Shown here: in pieces, positions 54,880 through 64,000 of the stretch
Numbering within the stretch: the first letter of the stretch is position 1
How the letters are laid out: each line of letters starts with the position of its first letter
DNA from: Rossellomorea sp. y25
GTDB taxonomy: Bacteria; Bacillota; Bacilli; Bacillales; Bacillaceae_B
Assembly (NCBI RefSeq): GCF_038049935.1
Contig: NZ_CP145886.1
Coordinates: forward strand, 3,638,501-3,702,500
Length of the DNA: 64,000 nt
Direction: 5' to 3'
Translations under genes and position numbers: made by a program
The notes under the pieces: model-generated
The model's database searches: none
Told to the model about the DNA's origin: nothing
What the model saw: the letters and a program-made list of their open reading frames with translations, nothing else

Positions 54880-55904
54880 GAATTCATCAGCGCTCCTTGA
54901 ATCATCCCTTTGCGAATGACTATTGGATTGTTTGGATCTCCGATAAGCTTGACGCCATCTTCGATTCTCACATCTTTATCTAAAATCACATTCTCTAGTA
55001 CACAGTTATCTCCAATTTGACTCTTCTGCATAATGATGCTACCCGAAATCATCGTATTTTTCCCTACCTTGACCGCTCTGAACATCGTAGAATTCTTCAC
55101 TTGGCCTTCTATGAAGCATCCATTGGCGATGATACTATTTTTCACACTTGCAGCTGAAGTGTAGCGTGTTGGCGGCTCATCTTTTACCTTCGTGTAGACA
55201 GGTGAATCCTTTTTGAACAATTCTTTCCAATAAGATAGATTCAAAAGTTTCATGCTGGCATCATAGTATTCTTCAATGCAATCAATCGTTTGAACAAATC
55301 CTTCATGCTCATAGCCGCACACCTTAAATCCGCTGTCCATATCATCCACAACATCCTGCATACACGTATAGCCTGTTTCACTTCGATTCTCAATCAAATC
55401 AATGAGTGTAGAAGTTTTCACCAGGTACATATCTAAAGAGTTTCCGTTATGACGCATTTCCGTTATATCACAGCCGATACGGATATGGCGTTCAAGAACC
55501 GGTTGATAGGCAATATTGCATAATGTAAAGCAATTGCTGATCAATGCGTATTCCTGGGTACTGCGATAAAAGTAGTCTAAGTGATGAGCGAAGTGATTAA
55601 ATGAACCCACACCCTCTTCATTCGCCTCTAATCCTGGTGCCGGGAAGAAAAACAACCCATCACGCTTCCGATTCAGATCCCAGTTCTTCCCAGATCCAAG
55701 ATGGTCCATAAGGGAACGGTATTGAAACTTAGGAAAAATCGCAACGGAACCAATATCTGAGTTCACCATATTAGAGAGTACAAAGTCGATCAAGCGGTAT
55801 CTCCCGGCAATTGGAAGAGCAGCTAATGAACGATGTAACAGTAAATCCTCCAACGAATCATAATAACTAGTAGCATCAATAACGCCAAGCATTGTATTTT
55901 TCAA
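54876..55904 (-). CDS. glgD: Glucose-1-phosphate adenylyltransferase-like subunit GlgD
   Basis: A 342-residue paralogue of GlgC, which in Bacillus boosts GlgC activity. The catalytic GGKGSRL-type motif at the N-terminus is replaced (GVIDATSYYDSLEDLLLHRS), while the C-terminal left-handed beta-helix (IIANGCFIEGQVKN, IMQKSQIGDNCVLENVILDK) is kept. TTG start after GGAGG. It is therefore a regulatory rather than catalytic subunit. Confidence 0.95.
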   Translation of the reverse strand: MKNTMLGVIDATSYYDSLEDLLLHRSLAALPIAGRYRLIDFVLSNMVNSDIGSVAIFPKFQYRSLMDHLGSGKNWDLNRKRDGLFFFPAPGLEANEEGVGSFNHFAHHLDYFYRSTQEYALISNCFTLCNIAYQPVLERHIRIGCDITEMRHNGNSLDMYLVKTSTLIDLIENRSETGYTCMQDVVDDMDSGFKVCGYEHEGFVQTIDCIEEYYDASMKLLNLSYWKELFKKDSPVYTKVKDEPPTRYTSAASVKNSIIANGCFIEGQVKNSTMFRAVKVGKNTMISGSIIMQKSQIGDNCVLENVILDKDVRIEDGVKLIGDPNNPIVIRKGMIQGALMNS

Positions 55905-55945
55905 AACACTTCCTCCTCTTAAGTTGTAATGTGGGTCTTCAACCT

Positions 55946-57103
55946 TTACACTTTTTCTTGTTCCAGTAGTGTTTCAATGAATGATTCCGTAACCAGGATA
56001 ATTTCATCCGATCCTTCTTCCGGCATGATGCATAGGCCGTTCGGAACCTTGACATTCGACGGCACGATCGCCTGTTCAATATAGGCGTTTTCCCCAATGA
56101 CCGCATCCGGCATAACGACTGAGCGGCTTACATGTGCTCCCTTTTTCACCGTTGTTCCTTGGAACAGGACGGACTTACGAATCGTCCCTTCAATCGTACA
56201 TCCTTCATTCACAAGAGACCCCTCAACAAGCGCTTCTTCAGAAATGTATTGAGGCGGCTCATTCGGATTCACTGAATACACTCTCCAGTCATGATCGAAC
56301 AGATTCAGCTCATTTTCCTCATCAATCAAGTCCATATTCGCTTCCCACAGGCTCTTAACTGTTCCGACATCCTTCCAGTACCCTTTAAACGGATAGGCCA
56401 TCAGCTTTTTCTTCTCATCAAGCAGTAAAGGGATAACATCCTTCCCAAAGTCATGGCTTGAATCGGGATTACGCTCATCCATCTCTAAATAATCCTTCAG
56501 TACGGAATAATTGAAAATATAGATTCCCATCGAAGCAAGATTACTCTTAGGAAAAGCCGGCTTTTCTTCGAACTCTGTAATTCTCATTTCCTCATTGGTG
56601 TTCATAAGACCGAACCTGCTTGCCTCATCCCAGCCTACTTCAATGACGGAAATCGAGACATCCGCTTTCTTCTCGATGTGATAATCAAGCATTTTACTAT
56701 AATCCATTTTGTAAATGTGATCTCCTGATAGAATCAGCACATACTCGGGATCATATTGCTCAAGGTAATTCATATTTTGATAAATGGCACTCGCCGTCCC
56801 TGTATACCAACGCATTTCAGATGATTCAGCATAAGGTGGCAGTACGGTCACTCCCCCATTTCTACGGTCAAGATCCCATGCACTTCCGATTCCAATATAA
56901 GAATTTAATACTAACGGCTGGTACTGAGTAAGGACACCCACCGTATCAATCCCTGAATTTGTGCAATTGCTTAATGTGAAATCAATAATACGATATTTTC
57001 CTCCGAACGGAACGGCTGGTTTCGCCAGACTCTTCGTCAATGAGCTTAAACGGCTCCCTTTTCCACCTGCTAATAACATGGCCACACATCTACCTTTTGC
57101 CAT
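55946..57103 (-). CDS. glgC: Glucose-1-phosphate adenylyltransferase GlgC
   Basis: ADP-glucose pyrophosphorylase of 385 residues, committing glucose-1-phosphate to glycogen. [20 protein letters not shown] is the catalytic N-terminus; [10 protein letters not shown] and FEEKPAFPK follow; the C-terminal beta-helix is present. AAGGGGAG precedes the ATG, 16 bases after glgB. Confidence 0.98.
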   Translation of the reverse strand: MAKGRCVAMLLAGGKGSRLSSLTKSLAKPAVPFGGKYRIIDFTLSNCTNSGIDTVGVLTQYQPLVLNSYIGIGSAWDLDRRNGGVTVLPPYAESSEMRWYTGTASAIYQNMNYLEQYDPEYVLILSGDHIYKMDYSKMLDYHIEKKADVSISVIEVGWDEASRFGLMNTNEEMRITEFEEKPAFPKSNLASMGIYIFNYSVLKDYLEMDERNPDSSHDFGKDVIPLLLDEKKKLMAYPFKGYWKDVGTVKSLWEANMDLIDEENELNLFDHDWRVYSVNPNEPPQYISEEALVEGSLVNEGCTIEGTIRKSVLFQGTTVKKGAHVSRSVVMPDAVIGENAYIEQAIVPSNVKVPNGLCIMPEEGSDEIILVTESFIETLLEQEKV

Positions 57104-57119
57104 CTTTTTCTCTCCCCTT

Positions 57120-58979
57120 TCAATCTATTGGTTTTAAATAAACGGCTGCATATGGTGGAATCGTCATTTCCACATATCCTTCTCTTCCATGGTAGGACTC
57201 GTTGTGCACTGTAAGAGGCATAGGATTCACCTGATGTGAACCACCAAATCGTTCATCATCACTATTCCAAATCTCTTCATAAGAAGAAACCTTATTGACT
57301 CCTACCTTATACTGATGATACACACGAGGACTGAAATTACAGATCACCACAAGATGATCCCCCTTCTCTTTCCCATTTCTGATAAAAGAGAAAATCTGCT
57401 GCTCTCGATTATCCACATCCACCCATTCGAATCCCTCTGAACGATGATCCATTTGAAATAATGGTTCAGCACCTTTATATAAATGCATAAGCTCTTTAAA
57501 ATATGAGTTGAATTTGTGATGAAGTTCGTAATCCAATAAATGCCAATCTATTTCCTCTAAATCCTTCCACTCTGAAAACGGGGCAAGTTCACTTCCCATA
57601 AACAGAAGCTTTTTCCCTGGATGAGCCATCATATAGCTCAGGAGCAGACGATATTGAGCGAATTTCTGCCAGTAATCACCTGGCATTTTATTCAATAATG
57701 ACTTCTTCCCATGTACCACCTCATCATGGGAAAAGGGAAGCACATAATTCTCTGAGTACGCATATAACAATGAAAATGTTATAAGAGAATGCACATGCCT
57801 TCTTTCAGACGTGTCTGTTTCCATATATTTAAGGACGTCATTCATCCATCCCATATTCCACTTATAATTAAAGCCAAGTCCTCCATAATGAACAGGAGAC
57901 GTCACCTGTGGCCAGTCTGTAGAATCCTCTGCAATCATCAAAATCGAAGAATCATACTCGAACACTGCCATATTCAAGTTTTTCAAAAACTGTATGGCTC
58001 CTTCATTGGGAGCAAGCTCTCCCTGGTTAGCCCAGTAAATAATATTGGCCACTGCATCAATCCGGAATCCATCAATATGATACAGGTCCATCCAGAAACG
58101 GGCATTCGAAATCAGGAAGCTTCTCACTTCTCCCTTACCTAAATCAAAATTCGCCGTTCCCCACGTATAATTCTCACGGTCCCTTTCCTCTCCATACTCA
58201 TAAGCAAACGAACCATCGAATTCATATAACCCGTGAGCATCCTTACAAAAATGACCCGGGACCCAATCCAATATCACGCCAATATTATGTAAATGACATT
58301 CATTCACGAACGCCATCAATTCATGAGGTGAGCCATAGCGACTAGTCGGAGAATAATAACCAGTACCTTGATACCCCCAAGAACGATCAAACGGATGCTC
58401 CGTGACAGGAAGCAACTCAATATGTGTAAATCCTTGTTCTTTCACATGGGGAATTAATTGCTGTGCTAATTCCTTATAGGAAAGAAATTTCCCTGCTTTC
58501 TTTTTCCATGTGCCTAAATGCACTTCGTAAATTGCCATAGGCTTGTCATAGACCGTCGAACTGGCTCGATGCTCAAGCCACTCCTCATCCTCCCATGAAA
58601 ACCCCTGCAGCTCATACACGACGCTTGCAGTATTTGGACGCTTCTCAGAAGCAAACCCATAGGGGTCCGCCTTCAGCTTCTTTGAACCTGAGGGAGTCGT
58701 AATCTCGTACTTATACGTTTCTCCCGATAGATTCTCATCAATGCGAATTGTCCATAAACCTTCGTTATTCCGCCTCGTAAGTTCATACCCTGTTCCATTC
58801 CAATGATTAAAAGATCCAACCAATGAAACATGTCTTGCTTTCGGTGCCCAAACGCAAAATTCTGTATAGGTTCCAGTAGAGTCTCTTCTCACATGTGAAC
58901 CCATAAACTGATAGGCCTGCTGCAAATTTCCCTCATGAAACAAAAAAACATCATAATCTGATATGGTCATTGCGTTCAT
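57120..58979 (-). CDS. glgB: 1,4-alpha-Glucan branching enzyme GlgB
   Basis: GH13 branching enzyme of about 619 residues: N-terminal CBM48 ([21 protein letters not shown]), GH13 regions [17 protein letters not shown] (nucleophile Asp), AEDST and [12 protein letters not shown]. The second ATG (58979) has better spacing to AGGTGA than the first (58982). First gene of the glycogen operon; no clear sigma-A promoter was identified upstream. Confidence 0.97.
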   Translation of the reverse strand: MNAMTISDYDVFLFHEGNLQQAYQFMGSHVRRDSTGTYTEFCVWAPKARHVSLVGSFNHWNGTGYELTRRNNEGLWTIRIDENLSGETYKYEITTPSGSKKLKADPYGFASEKRPNTASVVYELQGFSWEDEEWLEHRASSTVYDKPMAIYEVHLGTWKKKAGKFLSYKELAQQLIPHVKEQGFTHIELLPVTEHPFDRSWGYQGTGYYSPTSRYGSPHELMAFVNECHLHNIGVILDWVPGHFCKDAHGLYEFDGSFAYEYGEERDRENYTWGTANFDLGKGEVRSFLISNARFWMDLYHIDGFRIDAVANIIYWANQGELAPNEGAIQFLKNLNMAVFEYDSSILMIAEDSTDWPQVTSPVHYGGLGFNYKWNMGWMNDVLKYMETDTSERRHVHSLITFSLLYAYSENYVLPFSHDEVVHGKKSLLNKMPGDYWQKFAQYRLLLSYMMAHPGKKLLFMGSELAPFSEWKDLEEIDWHLLDYELHHKFNSYFKELMHLYKGAEPLFQMDHRSEGFEWVDVDNREQQIFSFIRNGKEKGDHLVVICNFSPRVYHQYKVGVNKVSSYEEIWNSDDERFGGSHQVNPMPLTVHNESYHGREGYVEMTIPPYAAVYLKPID

Positions 58980-58982
58980 CAT

Positions 58983-59766
58983 CTCACCTACATTTTTTCA
59001 ATCTACTTACTACTTTCTTTCAAGTTCATCAAAATCCTCTTTATTATCGTCGCTCAATTACGACAATTTCCTACATACATTTGATAAAATGGTTCACTAT
59101 TGGAAAGTCTTACTAAATGATAAGGTTTACATTGGAAGAACATAGGGGAATCATGTTGAATTCATAGCGGAATTTGTCGAAAGTTTTTTAATTAAAAAAT
59201 GTGAAATTTGCAGAAAATGCAGAAGGATTCCGGTATTTTGTATCGTTTCTGGCTGATTGTGAGAAGGATGGCGGTGTCGAATTAAGGAGTGATTGAGAAG
59301 GCGTTATGCATCAGGCGCCTGCATGCTTATGGTGATTAGTAGGGTGAATGAAACATGTTCTAATGGTCCCGGATGGGTAATTAAGGAGGGAGCATTCATA
59401 GTTTAGTCTTTAAAGGAGGTTGGGTTTATTGAAGAGCTTGAGAAGTTTAATGAAGAGATTAAGAGGTGATTGATGCCATTTACTTTTCGATGATCACTGA
59501 CTGAATGTTCCCATCCTCCGTTTATTGTATTGAAAAATTGGATCTGAAAAGAAAAGTGCAGAAGTTGATAATATATTGGGAAAAGTCGATAATATATGTG
59601 GAGAAGTCGATAATATATCCTTCGTAGAGAAATAGAAGCATGCGTTTCTCTTGTAAAACCGCTTATTTTAGTCCCGATCTGCCTCCATATTCAATTAACT
59701 CTCTTCATTTAGTCATTTTTTCTTCTATTATTAATAAAATAACCACTAATTCTACTACTTTGTACA
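58983..59766. other. About 780-bp region without a convincing gene between glgB and the tRNA cluster
   Basis: Only very short frames are seen. It contains the glgB upstream region, a 14-codon frame (TTG at 59429) with a strong AAAGGAGG site, a 21-bp repeat array at 59562-59624, and the direct repeat CATAG-GGAAT near 59140-59170. No tRNA, riboswitch or transposon was recognised. Confidence 0.7.
59562..59624 (+). repeat. 21-bp tandem repeat (AAGTCGATAATATAT family), three units
   Basis: Units beginning AAGT at 59562, 59583 and 59604 read AAGTTGATAATATAT, AAGTCGATAATATAT and AAGTCGATAATATAT, with a 21-base step and a looser six-base rest (TGGGAA-, GTGGAG-, CCTTCG-like). The same family occurs in reverse at 37291-37342. 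Confidence 0.7.
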
Positions 59767-59800
59767 AAAAAAAAGACTATCAAAAATGATAGTCTTTTTT
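59766..59800 (-). terminator. Terminator of the rRNA-tRNA operon
   Basis: AAAAAAGACTATC, five-base loop, GATAGTCTTTTTT with a long T run on the minus strand, five bases past the last tRNA gene. Confidence 0.9.
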
Positions 59801-59804
59801 CAGA

Positions 59805-59876
59805 TGACCCATACGGGATTCGAACCCGTGTTACCGCCGTGAAAGGGCGGTGTCTTAACCGCTTGACCAATGGGCC
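59805..59876 (-). tRNA. tRNA-Glu (TTC)
   Basis: Cloverleaf with anticodon loop CTTTCAC; 72 nt, CCA not encoded. Last gene of the cluster. Confidence 0.97.
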
Positions 59877-59882
59877 ATAATA

Positions 59883-59973
59883 TGGCGGAGAAGGAGGGAT
59901 TTGAACCCTCGCGCCGGTTGCCCGACCTACACCCTTAGCAGGGGCGCCTCTTCAGCCACTTGAGTACTTCCCC
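59883..59973 (-). tRNA. tRNA-Ser (GCT)
   Basis: Anticodon loop CTGCTAA with a long class II variable arm; CCA encoded. Confidence 0.97.
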
Positions 59974-59977
59974 ATAT

Positions 59978-60052
59978 TGGCTCCGCAGGCAAGATTCGAA
60001 CTTGCGACCGATCGGTTAACAGCCGATAGCTCTACCACTGAGCTACTGCGGA
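59978..60052 (-). tRNA. tRNA-Asn (GTT)
   Basis: Anticodon loop CTGTTAA; CCA encoded. Confidence 0.97.
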
Positions 60053-60061
60053 ATAATGAAA

Positions 60062-60138
<77 letters not shown>

Positions 60139-60147
60139 ATAAATAAT

Positions 60148-60221
60148 TGGAGCGGGTGAAGGGAATCGAACCCTCATCATCAGCTTGGAAGGCTGAGGTT
60201 TTACCACTAAACTACACCCGC
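60148..60221 (-). tRNA. tRNA-Gly (TCC)
   Basis: Anticodon loop CTTCCAA; CCA encoded. Confidence 0.97.
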
Positions 60222-60241
60222 GGTATTTAAATAAGAAAGTA

Positions 60242-60318
60242 TGGGGCGACTGATGGGAATCGAACCCACGAATGCCTGAACCACAATCAGGTGCGTTAAC
60301 CACTTCGCCACAATCGCC
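60242..60318 (-). tRNA. tRNA-His (GTG)
   Basis: Anticodon loop TTGTGGT; the extra 5' G (G-1) paired with C73 is encoded, as expected for tRNA-His; CCA encoded. Confidence 0.97.
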
Positions 60319-60339
60319 ATAATGTCTTCAAATAGAAAA

Positions 60340-60415
60340 TGGTGGCTCAGGACGGAATCGAACCGCCGACACATGGATTTTCAGTCCATTGCTCTACCAA
60401 CTGAGCTACTGAGCC
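60340..60415 (-). tRNA. tRNA-Phe (GAA)
   Basis: Anticodon loop CTGAAAA; CCA encoded. Confidence 0.97.
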
Positions 60416-60466
60416 TTACTTAGAGTAAAATATTTAATTATGAACCATAATCTTATTTAAAGAAAA

Positions 60467-60543
60467 TGGCGGTCCGGACGGGACTCGAACCCGCGACCTC
60501 CTGCGTGACAGGCAGGCATTCTAACCAACTGAACTACCGGACC
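60467..60543 (-). tRNA. tRNA-Asp (GTC)
   Basis: Anticodon loop CTGTCAC; CCA encoded. A spacer of about 107 bases precedes it. Confidence 0.97.
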
Positions 60544-60650
60544 AAAGCTTTTTGCGTAAGCAAAATAGGTTTCATTACCTCGCGATAGCGAAAATAACTA
60601 TCCATGCGTGACTCATCAAGGATTACCCTATCCTAAGTCAAAAATGGTAT

Positions 60651-60723
<73 letters not shown>

Positions 60724-60759
60724 ACGATATGAGTAAGGAATTCACCATAAAAGTAAATA

Positions 60760-60852
60760 TGGAGGAGGAAGGGGGATTCGAACCCCCGCGGGCTGTTACA
60801 CCCCTGTCGGTTTTCAAGACCGATCCCTTCAGCCGGACTTGGGTATTCCTCC
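60760..60852 (-). tRNA. tRNA-Ser (TGA)
   Basis: Anticodon loop CTTGAAA and a long variable arm; CCA encoded. Confidence 0.97.
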
Positions 60853-60869
60853 GTAATAAAAATGGTACT

Positions 60870-60946
60870 TGGTGGACCTTGTAGGACTCGAACCTACGAC
60901 CGGACGGTTATGAGCCGTCTGCTCTAACCAACTGAGCTAAAGGTCC
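60870..60946 (-). tRNA. tRNA-Ile2 (CAT, lysidine type)
   Basis: GGACCTTTAGCTCAG with anticodon loop CTCATAA. By position in the B. subtilis trnB order (Met, Ile2, Ser, fMet) this is the tRNA whose C34 is changed to lysidine by TilS; sequence alone would read Met. Confidence 0.88.
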
Positions 60947-60950
60947 CTTT

Positions 60951-61027
60951 TGGTAGCGGCGGAGGGGATCGAACCCCCGACCTCACGGGTATGAACCGTA
61001 CGCTCTAGCCAGCTGAGCTACACCGCC
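60951..61027 (-). tRNA. tRNA-Met (CAT, elongator)
   Basis: GGCGGTGTAGCTCAG with anticodon loop TTCATAC; CCA encoded. The order in the cluster supports elongator Met. Confidence 0.9.
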
Positions 61028-61102
61028 AAGAAACATAATATCAAAAATATTTTTTTACTTTCATAAAACCAATGAAGTTTATCTTACTTTCGTAAAAAAA
61101 CA

Positions 61103-61178
61103 TGGTGGAGCCTAGCGGGATCGAACCGCTGACCTCCTGCGTGCAAAGCAGGCGCTCTCCCAGCTGAGCTAAGGCCCC
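61103..61178 (-). tRNA. tRNA-Ala (TGC)
   Basis: Anticodon loop TTTGCAC; CCA encoded. Confidence 0.97.
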
Positions 61179-61185
61179 AAAGAAG

Positions 61186-61262
61186 TGGTCGGGAAGACAG
61201 GATTCGAACCTGCGACCCCTTGGTCCCAAACCAAGTGCTCTACCAAGCTGAGCTACTTCCCG
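61186..61262 (-). tRNA. tRNA-Pro (TGG)
   Basis: Anticodon loop TTTGGGA; CCA encoded. Confidence 0.97.
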
Positions 61263-61268
61263 ATAATA

Positions 61269-61345
61269 TGGCGCGCCCGAGAGGAGTCGAACCCCTAACC
61301 TTTTGATCCGTAGTCAAACGCTCTATCCAATTGAGCTACGGGCGC
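61269..61345 (-). tRNA. tRNA-Arg (ACG)
   Basis: Anticodon loop CTACGGA (A34 becomes inosine); CCA encoded. Confidence 0.97.
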
Positions 61346-61375
61346 AAAATATGTCGTTTCCTTCCGAAAAATCAA

Positions 61376-61464
61376 TGGTGCCGAGGACCGGAATCGAACC
61401 GGTACGGTAGTCACCTACCGCAGGATTTTAAGTCCTGTGCGTCTGCCAGTTCCGCCACCCCGGC
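61376..61464 (-). tRNA. tRNA-Leu (TAA)
   Basis: Class II tRNA, anticodon loop CTTAAAA; CCA encoded. Confidence 0.97.
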
Positions 61465-61473
61465 AAAATCTTC

Positions 61474-61548
61474 TGGAGCGGAAGACGGGATTCGAACCCG
61501 CGACCCCCACCTTGGCAAGGTGGTGTTCTACCACTGAACTACTTCCGC
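61474..61548 (-). tRNA. tRNA-Gly (GCC)
   Basis: Anticodon loop TTGCCAA; CCA encoded. Confidence 0.97.
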
Positions 61549-61557
61549 GAAATATAA

Positions 61558-61642
61558 TGGTGCGGGTGAAGGGACTTGAACCCCCACGCCTTGCGGCGCC
61601 AGATCCTAAGTCTGGTGCGTCTGCCAATTCCGCCACACCCGC
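61558..61642 (-). tRNA. tRNA-Leu (TAG)
   Basis: Class II tRNA, anticodon loop CTTAGGA; CCA encoded. Confidence 0.97.
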
Positions 61643-61677
61643 ATGTATGATTGATATTTTGCTAATGCAAAAATCAA

Positions 61678-61753
61678 TGGTGAGCCATGAAGGACTCGAA
61701 CCTTCGACCCTCTGATTAAAAGTCAGATGCTCTACCAACTGAGCTAATGGCTC
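61678..61753 (-). tRNA. tRNA-Lys (TTT)
   Basis: Anticodon loop CTTTTAA; CCA encoded. Confidence 0.97.
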
Positions 61754-61782
61754 ATCTCAAAAGATGAAATTCAAAACCAAAA

Positions 61783-61858
<76 letters not shown>

Positions 61859-61883
61859 ATATTAATTACCCACTAATGAAAAA

Positions 61884-61959
61884 TGGTGGAGGATGACGGG
61901 ATCGAACCGCCGACCCTCTGCTTGTAAGGCAGATGCTCTCCCAGCTGAGCTAATCCTCC
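61884..61959 (-). tRNA. tRNA-Val (TAC)
   Basis: Anticodon loop CTTACAA; CCA encoded. First tRNA after 5S. Confidence 0.97.
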
Positions 61960-61968
61960 AAATATAAA

Positions 61969-62085
<117 letters not shown>

Positions 62086-62260
62086 CATTTTCTTGTCTCT
62101 TTTTTAAGGACAAGTATTATTATATCGTGTAGATATATTTTTTCAAGGCTTTTTTTTATATTTTCTTATAAAATTCATTCCCTGAAAACTAGATAAAGAA
62201 TTGATGTCAAGAAAGCCAAGTATCGACCAATCGTTGTTCATTTAAAAAATGACTCTTTGT

Positions 62261-64000
<1,740 letters not shown>

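Overview
The window comes from the chromosome of a low-to-moderate G+C endospore-forming Bacillaceae. The gene order repeatedly matches Bacillus subtilis: ytzC-ytqA-ytqB, ytpA-ytpB-ytoA, metK-pckA, ytmB-ytmA, ytlACD-ytkD, luxS-yidD, the men cluster, yteA, the glgBCDAP operon, and a 21-gene tRNA cluster behind a 23S-5S unit in the same order as B. subtilis trnB. It is not B. subtilis itself. It has an InhA-type M6 protease, a sigma-54-controlled GntP permease, a tandem riboswitch on metE and several dispersed repeat families. A marine or soil Bacillus relative such as Rossellomorea is a reasonable guess, but that is inference.

Layout. 1-5.7 kb: a truncated GntP permease with a clear -24/-12 promoter and its PAS/AAA+/Fis activator, a cupin gene, a candidate small RNA, an MFS exporter and two small genes. 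5.9-18.9 kb: the tRNA wobble-uridine pair ytqA/ytqB, a flavin monooxygenase, InhA, the ytpAB lipid/terpene pair, ytoA, metK under a SAM riboswitch, pckA and a GNAT gene. 18.9-29.4 kb is a cofactor and one-carbon region on the minus strand: bioY with a BirA box, metE behind a SAM riboswitch plus a cobalamin riboswitch, thiC behind a TPP riboswitch, cutC, then a cobalamin-riboswitch operon (adenosyltransferase-like gene plus btuF). 29.6-37 kb: the ytlACD ABC transporter, ytkD, small genes, luxS, yidD and a Zur-boxed zinc-binding lipoprotein. 37-44 kb: a cytochrome bd-type oxidase (ythAB), an SDR and a VOC gene. 41.2-50.1 kb: menaquinone biosynthesis (menF-D-H-B, then menE-C, with menA divergent). 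50-59 kb: yteA and the glycogen operon. 59.8-64 kb: 21 tRNA genes, 5S and the 3' part of 23S rRNA, all on the minus strand.

How it fits together. MetK makes SAM, MetE makes methionine without B12, and LuxS recycles the product of SAM use, so the SAM and B12 riboswitches link these genes. The B12 uptake operon and metE are read by the same ligand. The men genes supply the quinone used by ythAB.

What ordinary annotation leaves unexplained is mainly intergenic: degenerate tandem repeats with a 20-21 bp period at five sites (two share a consensus), a 122-nt structured repeat present twice with apparent covariation and starting directly after stop codons, and a recycled palindrome with the core AGGGACGGACCTT present three times. 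No CRISPR array, insertion sequence, integrase or prophage module was seen.
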